The translations under genes and the position numbers were made by a program. From positions 34,548 through 39,928 of the forward strand of contig MGQS01000032.1 in NCBI GenBank assembly GCA_001797905.1: a stretch of DNA of 5,381 nucleotides. The letters are read 5' to 3'. The notes under the pieces were generated by a model. It was not told the DNA's origin and did not search any database. It saw nothing but the letters and a program-made list of their open reading frames with translations. The stretch comes from Deltaproteobacteria bacterium RBG_16_54_11 (GTDB lineage: Bacteria > Desulfobacterota > B13-G15 > RBG-16-54-18). Below, piece after piece: positions 1 to 4,040 of the stretch (within the stretch, counting starts at the first letter, position 1; each line of letters opens with the position of its first letter).

Positions 1-209
1 AGCAGGGTCATGGCCGGTTTTCCCGCCATGCGGCCGAATCCGTCGGCCGCGCCGGTGCAGACACCCTCGAACAGTCCGAGAACGGCCTTGATGCCCGCTA
101 TCCGGTCAAGGGCCACCACGATAGGCAGCTCGGTTGTGCCCGGATTGGCGAAACATATCTCGATCCCGCAGTCGACGGCAGTTTTGATAAGCGCTTCAGC
201 TCCGTTCAT
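1..209 (-). CDS. TPP-dependent enzyme, acetolactate synthase large subunit-like (N-terminal part)
   Basis: This is the first 69 codons of a minus-strand gene that runs off the left edge. The protein opens MNGAEALIKTAVDCGIEI, then CFANPGTTELPIV (residues 19-31), then LFEGVCTGAADGFGRMAGKPA (about 46-66, quoted in part: GLFEGVCTGAADGFGRM). This is the pyrimidine-binding domain of thiamine-diphosphate enzymes of the IlvB/benzoylformate decarboxylase superfamily. E48 is the conserved glutamate that activates the cofactor's aminopyrimidine, and NPGTTE is the usual substrate-side loop. Family members are usually above 500 residues, so most of the gene is outside the window. The start is well supported: GAGG lies five bases upstream. 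The close match to acetolactate-synthase-like proteins does not fix the substrate. It could be a decarboxylase or ligase rather than a true branched-chain amino-acid enzyme, and no ilvN-like partner is visible here. Confidence 0.86.
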   Translation of the reverse strand, partial: MNGAEALIKTAVDCGIEICFANPGTTELPIVVALDRIAGIKAVLGLFEGVCTGAADGFGRMAGKPAMTL

Positions 210-646
210 CTCATCCTCGCCTCGTTATTGGGTTCCGTTCTTCACGCATGATCCACGCTCCGTGCCTGTAACCAATAAAAGTCCTTGAGACTACACGGTT
301 TCATGCATAAAGGCAATCACAAAACCGCCTGCGCAGAATCCATGCCACAACCCCCAGTGTATTATCCCCCGGCGGAAGATCAGGTATCTTAATAGCCCCA
401 TGTTCACGTCCTTGAATTATATACGTGAGACTCCTGAAAGCAAATAAATTTTTAGATTCGTTAGCGACAAGGGGCCGTTACATACTATCCCCTTGAGAGG
501 GTTGATGGTTATGGGCGAGAGGGGAGTATAATCGCCCCTTGACATTTGACGCGATATTTGGTTTGCTTAGTATGCGCTTCTGCCCGCGGCTCGCCAATGG
601 GTTGAAGTGCAAGAAAGTATACAAAAAAACAAAGAGGAGGTCACAT
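210..646. other. Intergenic region between divergent genes
   Basis: This 437-base stretch separates the divergently transcribed TPP-enzyme and DUF3096 genes, so it should hold promoters for both. On the plus strand, a TATAAT hexamer at 527-532 and a ribosome binding site at 634-640 are visible. On the minus strand, a 12-codon ORF (211-249) ends one base before the TPP-enzyme start, and no convincing promoter hexamers were found. I recognise no protein-coding remnant, RNA gene or repeat in bases 300-490. Confidence 0.5.
502..532 (+). promoter_or_regulatory. Candidate sigma-70-type promoter for the DUF3096 gene
   Basis: A perfect TATAAT lies at 527-532, with TTGATG at 502-507 as the nearest -35-like hexamer. 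The 19-base spacer is longer than ideal, so the case rests mainly on the -10. The predicted start near 539 gives a leader of about 108 bases before the DUF3096 ATG. Short inverted repeats flank the -10: GGGCGA 513-518 with TCGCCC 532-537, and alternatively AGGGG 520-524 with CCCCT 535-539. A separate TTGACA at 539-544 has no acceptable -10 at 16-18 bases. Confidence 0.33.
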
Positions 647-784
647 ATGTCTATGCATTATTTGCAGCCTTTGTTTGCGTTAATAGCAGGTATCTTGATC
701 CTGGTTATGCCCAAGATGCTGCACTACATTGTCGCTGTCTATCTCATCGTCTATGCTCTCATCGGTTTCGGTTTGCTTCGATAG
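647..784 (+). CDS. DUF3096 small membrane protein
   Basis: This encodes a 45-residue, almost wholly hydrophobic peptide beginning MSMHYLQPLFALIAGILILV and ending GFGLLR. The pattern LQPLFALIAGILIL, a short MPK turn, then LHYIVAVYLIVYALIGF matches my memory of DUF3096, a family of about 40-60-residue bacterial membrane proteins of unknown function. Two hydrophobic segments (about residues 8-20 and 27-44) are joined by the charged/proline turn at 21-24, suggesting a membrane hairpin or two short helices. The start is decided by a strong GAGGAGG (634-640) six bases before the ATG. An in-frame ATG at 539 would add 36 charged, non-homologous residues and lacks such a site, so I reject it. The gene appears monocistronic. 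No function can be assigned. Confidence 0.85.
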   Translation: MSMHYLQPLFALIAGILILVMPKMLHYIVAVYLIVYALIGFGLLR

Positions 785-823
785 ATCGAGAAATGCACTT
801 TTTCTGGTGAGAGGCTTTGACCA

Positions 824-849
824 CGGATTTACCCCCCCGGGGGAATCCG
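824..849 (+). repeat. GC-rich inverted repeat downstream of the DUF3096 gene
   Basis: CGGATT (824-829) is complementary to AATCCG (844-849), and a C7 tract (832-838) next to G5 (839-843) can extend the stem after a two-base TA bulge. This forms a stable hairpin 40 bases past the DUF3096 stop. There is no T-run after it on either strand, so it is not a classical intrinsic terminator. It may stabilise the 3' end of the short mRNA or mark its end with Rho. Confidence 0.45.
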
Positions 850-875
850 CTCACCTAAGAAGATGATGTAAGCAG

Positions 876-921
876 ACCTCTCTCCACGATGGGCATAAGA
901 TCCGGTCTTATCTTGAGAGGT
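876..921 (+). promoter_or_regulatory. Nested inverted repeat that can cover a ribosome binding site
   Basis: The outer arms ACCTCTC (876-882) and GAGAGGT (915-921) are perfectly complementary. Inside lies a second perfect stem, ATAAGA (895-900) with TCTTAT (906-911), around a five-base TCCGG loop. The 3' outer arm includes GAGAGG, the only Shine-Dalgarno-like sequence before the ATG at 927. If transcription starts upstream of 876, this fold would hide that site. A rival reading is that TTGAGA (913-918) and TACAAT (938-943) form a weak promoter with a 19-base spacer, in which case the repeat would be DNA-level or chance. Confidence 0.3.
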
Positions 922-926
922 TGGTA

Positions 927-1073
927 ATGTGGGTCGATACAATCTTTCCCCTTGCCTGGCTCCTCGCCTTGAGGCAGAGGTGCGGGATAATGATCGGGAA
1001 AACGGCAGCGCTTCTACAGGGGCAAGGCTCCACAATGCGGATCAGCGCCTATGGACGAGCCCCCTCCCATTGA
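927..1073 (+). CDS. Possible leader ORF overlapping the Smr start
   Basis: This 48-codon ORF starts MWVDTIFPLAWLLALRQRCG and ends AYGRAPSH. I do not recognise the protein. Three things suggest it may be translated: GAGAGG (915-920) lies six bases before its ATG, its stop at 1071-1073 lies 23 bases inside the Smr gene in another frame, and the Smr ATG has no ribosome binding site of its own. This would be a standard arrangement for translational coupling. Against it: the length is within chance expectation, the codon use was not tested, and the sequence resembles no family I know. It could also be the decayed 3' end of an older gene. Confidence 0.27.
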   Translation: MWVDTIFPLAWLLALRQRCGIMIGKTAALLQGQGSTMRISAYGRAPSH

Positions 1074-1353
1074 ACTCCCCATCGACGGCACGCTGGATTT
1101 GCATGCGTTTGACCCGCGCGAGGTAAAAGAACTGGTGGCGGATTATCTGTCAGCCTGCCGGGACCGGGAAATCCTCACGGTGCGCATCATCCACGGCAAG
1201 GGCAGAGGGGTCTTGCGGCGGATAGTCCACTCCGTGCTCGACCAACTGCCGGAGGTGGCTTCTTTCCGCCTAGGGGGGGAAGCAGCCGGGGAATGGGGGG
1301 CAACCATCGTTACCCTCCGGTCAGGGAAGGCACAAGGCTGCAAAGAAAAATGA
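1051..1353 (+). CDS. Stand-alone Smr domain protein
   Basis: This 100-residue protein is almost entirely one Smr (small MutS-related) domain. It shows the LDLHAF strand/loop with the DLH signature (residues 16-18), the VRIIHGKGRGVLRR motif (44-57) and the closing GEWGATIV (80-87), where many relatives have GGWGATIV or GGxGATxV. Smr domains bind or nick nucleic acid: they form the C-terminus of MutS2, and some stand-alone forms cleave mRNA at collided ribosomes. Which applies here is unknown. ATG 1051 is the only usable start, because the frame is closed by TGA at 991-993 and has no other start codon between. It has no clear ribosome binding site, so coupling to the ORF at 927-1073 is possible. 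The gene carries long G-runs (1273-1279, 1295-1300), but the reading frame and motifs are intact across them. The tail after residue 90 is short and polar. Confidence 0.92.
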   Translation: MDEPPPIELPIDGTLDLHAFDPREVKELVADYLSACRDREILTVRIIHGKGRGVLRRIVHSVLDQLPEVASFRLGGEAAGEWGATIVTLRSGKAQGCKEK

Positions 1354-1404
1354 ATGAAAATGAAATCGGGAAAAACATAGCGGATAGCTGCCGATTGGGG
1401 GCGT

Positions 1405-1563
1405 TCACTCCTCCTCCTCAATGGCCTCCAGCTTCCCGTCGATACTCTCCAGTTTTGACCTCATCTGGCAATAGGAACAGTAGACCTCGTCCCCCTCTTT
1501 CTCATTATCATCTAAGGGGATCTCCGCCTCGCAATAGGGGCAGGTTGCCTCTCGCTTTGCCAT
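1405..1563 (-). CDS. Small zinc-ribbon protein (CxxC-x17-CxxC)
   Basis: This 52-residue gene is convergent to Smr. The protein begins MAKREATCPYCEAEIPLDD and continues through VYCSYCQMRSKLESI to a run of four glutamates at the C-terminus. Cysteines C8/C11 and C29/C32 form two CPYC/CSYC knuckles 17 residues apart, with an acidic linker, as in single zinc ribbons. The start is firm: AGGAGG (1576-1571) precedes the ATG by seven bases. The Cys-Pro-x-Cys, acidic middle and second knuckle recall LysW-type carrier proteins, but the C-terminal EEEE lacks the LysW-type EDWGE ending and no lysine-biosynthesis genes are nearby, so I do not assign that role. The helix after residue 33 (MRSKLESIDGKLEAIEEEE) could mediate contact with a partner. 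No promoter or terminator is obvious. Confidence 0.82.
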   Translation of the reverse strand: MAKREATCPYCEAEIPLDDNEKEGDEVYCSYCQMRSKLESIDGKLEAIEEEE

Positions 1564-1873
1564 GGTCTATCCTCCTGTGGTCAGAGATTGAAAAGTCAAA
1601 AGGTCCTTGCCTCTTAAACCCTTGTTTGCCCGTTAACCATTTTTGCATATAACAGGGCTGGTCACAAACGCTTGTGCCCACCTGGCACTGATGCTTGCCT
1701 CGACCATTAGAATATCACAGTATCCCTGCCCGGGCAACCAAAAGGCCCCTGATCAGGGGCTGGGATTGGAAGTGGGTTTGGGGGGCGGGAACTAAATTTT
1801 ATTAGAATGAAGGGGTGGAATCGAACTATGATATTTCAAGATCTGACCCGGCTTTCTTTTGAAGGCCTGCCTT
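1564..1873. other. Intergenic region between the toxin and zinc-ribbon genes
   Basis: These 310 bases contain the terminator-like module at 1733-1760 and a small hairpin, CACAA (1663-1667) with TTGTG (1672-1676) around ACGC, extended by GG/CC across a bulge. The minus-strand promoter of the zinc-ribbon gene should lie between 1564 and 1733, where TTATAT-like hexamers occur, but no convincing -35/-10 pair was found. No tRNA or ORF is supported. Confidence 0.45.
1733..1760 (-). terminator. Intrinsic terminator of the toxin-antitoxin operon (repeat copy 1)
   Basis: GCCCCTGATCAGGGGC (1745-1760) is a perfect 16-base palindrome, followed on the minus strand by CTTTTGGTTGCC. It lies about 115 bases downstream of the toxin stop. 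The strand is set by the T-run, which exists only on the minus side. The module is shared with 2719-2746 (25 of 28 bases identical). The T-run is only four long, so termination may be partial. Confidence 0.62.
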
Positions 1874-2281
1874 CTATTTTTCGTATCTTTCAACCGTTAA
1901 TCCATCGATCTTGCTAAAGTCTCTGATATCGGCTGTGATGACGGAAAACCCGAGCGAAATGCATGTTGAGGCTATGATCAGGTCATGGGCGCCAACGCTC
2001 ACCCCACTTTTTGCAAGATGAGCCCAGATTCTTGCATATATCCTCGCGGCGCTCAGGTCGAATACGTAGATCGGGAATAGCTCAATTACCTTTTCAACAT
2101 ATGATTCTCTTTTCAACCGTCTCTTTTCGGAATCGGCTCGATGTACTCCATGGAGGAGCTCAGAGACAGTAATGATACTGATACCGAAAGGCTCATCACC
2201 TCTTTCCTGTATTAATTGTTCTAGCGGGCTAGGATTTCTTTCCAGGGCGATGAGAACACTGGTATCAAAGATCACGCCCAT
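1874..2281 (-). CDS. vapC: PIN-domain ribonuclease toxin (VapC family)
   Basis: This 135-residue protein has the normal VapC length and the expected acidic active-site set for magnesium-dependent RNA cleavage: D6 in the opening FDTSVLIAL, E41 in VSELLHG, D100 in AHDLIIAST and D118 in ITADIRDF. VapC toxins cut specific RNAs, often initiator tRNA or rRNA loops; the target here is unknown. All key residues are present, so it should be active. Its ATG overlaps the last 10 bases of the upstream antitoxin gene, and AAGGA (2292-2288) sits six bases before it, so the pair is translated from one mRNA with the antitoxin first. By eye this locus is richer in A and T than the Smr gene, in keeping with horizontal acquisition. 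The partner is of the Phd/YefM fold rather than an AbrB- or RHH-type VapB. Confidence 0.93.
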   Translation of the reverse strand: MGVIFDTSVLIALERNPSPLEQLIQERGDEPFGISIITVSELLHGVHRADSEKRRLKRESYVEKVIELFPIYVFDLSAARIYARIWAHLAKSGVSVGAHDLIIASTCISLGFSVITADIRDFSKIDGLTVERYEK

Positions 2282-2553
2282 CGATCATCCTTCGGCATGA
2301 GGGGTTGATGTCTCACAATCTTTTTTAAATCATGCTCAAAATGCTCTGCTTCGGCACCCAATCTGGGAATATGTTTCAGAAGCCCTTTAAGCTCACCAAG
2401 TGTTCTTTCTTTGAGGGGTGTTTCCACTGGACGAATAGAGGCCACTGGTTTCCCTCCTCTCACAATCGTATAAGAATCACCTCTGTATTTTATAGAATTC
2501 AGTATCTCAGAGAATCTTCTGACTATCTCGGTTGCACTGACTATCTTTTCCAT
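2272..2553 (-). CDS. Phd/YefM-family antitoxin of the PIN toxin
   Basis: This 93-residue protein starts MEKIVSATEIVRRFSEIL and continues SYTIVRGGKPVASIRPVE. It is the Phd/YefM fold: residues 1-48 form the DNA-binding dimer half, and about 49-93, ending PKDDRWA, is the flexible part expected to wrap the toxin and block its active site. The free antitoxin would be protease-sensitive and, alone or with toxin, would repress its own promoter. I choose ATG 2553 over the longer in-frame ATG at 2586. AAAGGA (2566-2561) lies seven bases before 2553, the family alignment begins there, and 2586 falls inside the promoter -10 and the operator, upstream of the predicted transcript start. The gene overlaps the toxin gene by 10 bases. 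Confidence 0.91.
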   Translation of the reverse strand: MEKIVSATEIVRRFSEILNSIKYRGDSYTIVRGGKPVASIRPVETPLKERTLGELKGLLKHIPRLGAEAEHFEHDLKKIVRHQPLMPKDDRWA

Positions 2554-2615
2554 AAGGGCATCCTTTCTGTAAAATATGATTATCATATTTTACAGATAAT
2601 CTCCGCCCCTGTCAA
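2554..2615 (-). promoter_or_regulatory. Promoter of the toxin-antitoxin operon
   Basis: On the minus strand, TTGACA (2615-2610) and TAAAAT (2592-2587) are separated by exactly 17 bases, a near-consensus sigma-70 promoter. The predicted start is near 2580, giving a leader of about 27 bases that carries AAAGGA before the antitoxin ATG at 2553. The -10 hexamer lies within the operator palindrome. Confidence 0.82.
2567..2595. promoter_or_regulatory. Autoregulatory operator palindrome of the toxin-antitoxin operon
   Basis: CTGTAAAATATGA (2567-2579) and TCATATTTTACAG (2583-2595) are perfect 13-base inverted arms around a TTA centre. The element covers the -10 box and the predicted transcription start, so a bound dimer would exclude RNA polymerase. 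Such a site next to a Phd/YefM gene is the expected binding place for the antitoxin and the toxin-antitoxin complex. Its AT-rich core would make a poor RNA hairpin, which favours a DNA operator. Confidence 0.82.
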
Positions 2616-2718
2616 CCTTTTTTTTCTTCCTACCCAGAACCTTTTGGAAGGCATGCCAAAAATCGGAATCAACGTACCATGTCCCCTAAATTCCCCTCTA
2701 TCATACTTATCCCTTCGA

Positions 2719-2746
2719 GGCAACAAAAAGGCCCCTGAACAGAGGC
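2719..2746 (-). terminator. Intrinsic terminator of the TPR-protein gene (repeat copy 2)
   Basis: On the minus strand, GGCCTCTGTTCAGGGGCC (2747-2730) folds into a seven-pair stem with a four-base loop and is followed by TTTTTGTTGCC. One pair is a U-G wobble in minus-strand RNA but would be a C-A mismatch in plus-strand RNA, which with the T5 run fixes the direction. It lies about 110 bases downstream of the stop at 2859. It is the second copy of the module at 1733-1760. Confidence 0.68.
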
Positions 2747-2775
2747 CGGTGATAAATTTTCTTAAATCGAGACAA

Positions 2776-2825
2776 GATCCCCTCACCCGGCGCCTCCCAT
2801 TCGAGCGAGGCATGGGTGAGGGGTC
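2776..2825. repeat. REP-like imperfect palindrome downstream of the TPR-protein gene
   Basis: CCCCTCACCC (2779-2788) pairs perfectly with GGGTGAGGGG (2814-2823). After a small internal loop (GGC opposite AT), GCCTC (2792-2796) pairs with GAGGC (2807-2811) around a 10-base loop. This 50-base cruciform-like element sits 34 bases past the stop codon of the TPR gene and before its terminator. Form, GC content and position suit a repetitive extragenic palindrome, which often protects mRNA 3' ends; no second copy is in the window. Confidence 0.55.
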
Positions 2826-2858
2826 TATGGCAGTCGTTGGCAGGCCTTGCGCCGGTTT

Positions 2859-3776
2859 TTATTCTGTCGGCTCCTTAGGTTCGGCAGGCGTAAGAGACTT
2901 ATAAGTCATTTCGAGCTTTATCCGGTCGCGCTCCTTCTTTGCCGCGGCATTATCGGGATTGAGCTTCACCGCATCATCAAGCAGCGCCTTTGCCTGCTCA
3001 AACTCTTTTTCATTGGCCTTGAGCAGGGCGCGCTTATACAGGATGGCCGATGCTTCCTTGCGTTTGCCTGCCTTGCGGTAGATGCCGGTCATTTCCGTCA
3101 TAATGTCCTCGCGGCCTTCTTTGATCCTCGAAAGCAGGGAAATATAGGTGTCGTCCTCGAGAAAGCCGGCAGGAGGGGTAACGGTCTCTTTGTAGTAGGA
3201 GAGTTTATAGAGTTTTAGGTAATTTCCTCCGGCAAAATCGGTGCGAGGCTTGTAGCCGAGTACGAAGTTACCGGCATATTCCGGCGCGCGGACCTTCATC
3301 TCGGGCTTTTGTGATTTTATCCAGTCAACGGCCAACTGTGCGTCTCGGCGGATATCGAACGCGTTTTTCGACACGAACCTCATCCGAAGGAGGTAAGCGG
3401 CCAGGAGATGAGGACTCCTGTCATAAGACTTGAGGCGATCGAGCCAGAAGCCGGGCTCTGCCGTGCCGCTCTTCGGGAGCATGACTGACTTGACGAACAT
3501 ATAGTATAAAAATGAATCCATGTATTTGCTCTCGGCCAAGGCAGGCATATCGGCAATCTTCTTTGCTTCATCATAGACCTCGGCTTCCTTCCTGGTCTTC
3601 TCGGTCAGATCGAGCACATCGATAAATTTCTTGTCGATCTCCTTGTCATCCTGATAGTCGGGCGCGACCCGCTCCAGGCGTCTCACGCTTTTGGCAAGGT
3701 TCCAGTCGCCGGCAAAAGAAACGCCGGCGATTAGCACGGCCACCGCCGCCAGTACAGCGAGCAAAGCCTTTCTCAT
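2859..3776 (-). CDS. Exported protein with C-terminal TPR-like repeats, function unknown
   Basis: This 305-residue protein begins with a clear Sec signal peptide: MRK, a hydrophobic core (residues 4-19), then VSFA with likely cleavage after A22 (SFA before GDW). There is no cysteine in the protein, so it is not a lipoprotein. The mature part is charged and mostly helical in appearance. Residues about 225-250 (YRKAGKRKEASAILYKRALL region) and 251-283 (KEFEQAKALLDDAVKLNPDN) look like two consecutive tetratricopeptide repeats, usually protein-binding. The middle (about 85-215), rich in Tyr and Leu, matches no family I know. The end is proline/glutamate rich. A G-rich AAAGGGGGA (3790-3782) lies upstream of the ATG as a modest ribosome site. 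The gene stands alone with its own promoter and terminator. Probably periplasmic; the partner and role are unknown. Confidence 0.88.
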   Translation of the reverse strand: MRKALLAVLAAVAVLIAGVSFAGDWNLAKSVRRLERVAPDYQDDKEIDKKFIDVLDLTEKTRKEAEVYDEAKKIADMPALAESKYMDSFLYYMFVKSVMLPKSGTAEPGFWLDRLKSYDRSPHLLAAYLLRMRFVSKNAFDIRRDAQLAVDWIKSQKPEMKVRAPEYAGNFVLGYKPRTDFAGGNYLKLYKLSYYKETVTPPAGFLEDDTYISLLSRIKEGREDIMTEMTGIYRKAGKRKEASAILYKRALLKANEKEFEQAKALLDDAVKLNPDNAAAKKERDRIKLEMTYKSLTPAEPKEPTE

Positions 3777-3857
3777 AGCAGTCCCCCTTTCTCTTCTTCT
3801 CTGCGTCCTCTGCCATTAACTTTTTTCATAGCGATTTTGACAATACCTGATTACACC

Positions 3858-3892
3858 AATCGGCTCATATCTTACTGATTTTCTTGCCGATT
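3858..3892. promoter_or_regulatory. Inverted repeat bracketing the -10 of the TPR-gene promoter
   Basis: AATCGGC (3858-3864) and GCCGATT (3886-3892) are perfect 7-base inverted copies 21 bases apart. One abuts the -35 box and the other covers the predicted transcription start, with the -10 between. Centre-to-centre distance is 28 bases, not far from three helical turns, so a dimeric regulator could bind both. A 7-base match at this distance can be chance. Confidence 0.3.
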
Positions 3893-3898
3893 TGTCAA
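3869..3898 (-). promoter_or_regulatory. Candidate promoter of the TPR-protein gene
   Basis: On the minus strand, TTGACA (3898-3893) is followed after 18 bases by TAAGAT (3874-3869), giving a predicted start near 3862 and a leader of about 85 bases. The -35 is perfect and the -10 matches four of six. It lies immediately after the terminator of the upstream DUF1254 gene, as expected for an independent unit. Confidence 0.55.
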
Positions 3899-3901
3899 CG
3901 T

Positions 3902-3933
3902 ATTAAAAAAAGGAACGTAGCACCTGTTCCTTT
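3902..3933 (-). terminator. Intrinsic terminator of the DUF1254/DUF1214 gene
   Basis: Read on the minus strand, AAAGGAAC (3933-3926) and GTTCCTTT (3916-3909) form an eight-pair stem with a nine-base loop, followed by an uninterrupted T-run (seven T in all, including the stem end, then AATA). It lies about 108 bases beyond the stop at 4041. The stem is only modestly GC-rich, but the T-tract is good. It separates this gene from the downstream TPR-gene promoter. Confidence 0.7.
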
Positions 3934-4040
3934 GTTCCTTCTTCTGGAGGACCTATATTTCTTGCCAAGCCAATTCAGAAAGTACGACCCCTTTCCTCTC
4001 CCAATTCCTAACTGGTGCCAAATTCATACTCTGTAATTAG

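Noticed and set aside
10..288. Plus-strand 92-codon ORF at the left edge
   Set aside because: It lies opposite the TPP-enzyme N-terminus, which has clear family motifs and a ribosome binding site on the minus strand; the plus-strand product is low-complexity and unrecognisable.
929..1126. Plus-strand 65-codon ORF starting with GTG and overlapping Smr
   Set aside because: The Smr frame holds the conserved motifs in the overlap, and the ATG frame two bases upstream has the better-placed ribosome site.
1364..1396. AATCGG/CCGATT inverted repeat between the convergent Smr and zinc-ribbon genes
   Set aside because: Only six pairs with a 21-base loop and no properly placed T-run; too weak to call a terminator.
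1683..1698. Sigma-54-like TGGCAC ... TTGC on the plus strand
   Set aside because: The two elements are six bases apart instead of the strict five, and no plus-strand gene follows.
1800..1835. Segment with GGAATCGAACT recalling a tRNA T-arm
   Set aside because: No matching acceptor, D or anticodon arms can be formed around it.
2583..2813. Minus-strand 76-codon ORF between the TPR and antitoxin genes
   Set aside because: It spans a terminator, half of a palindrome and the promoter of the toxin-antitoxin operon; the product is rich in Arg and Gly and unrecognisable.
2332..2904. Plus-strand 190-codon ORF across the antitoxin gene and its downstream gap
   Set aside because: It runs antisense to the antitoxin, the operator, the terminator and the REP-like palindrome, has no convincing ribosome site and shows no family resemblance.
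2847..3218. Plus-strand 123-codon ORF
   Set aside because: It is antisense to the 3' part of the TPR-protein gene, whose signal peptide and repeats are clear.
4009..4025. TTTGGCAC on the minus strand resembling a sigma-54 -24 box
   Set aside because: No TTGC-type -12 element follows at the required spacing, and it lies between a stop codon and its terminator.
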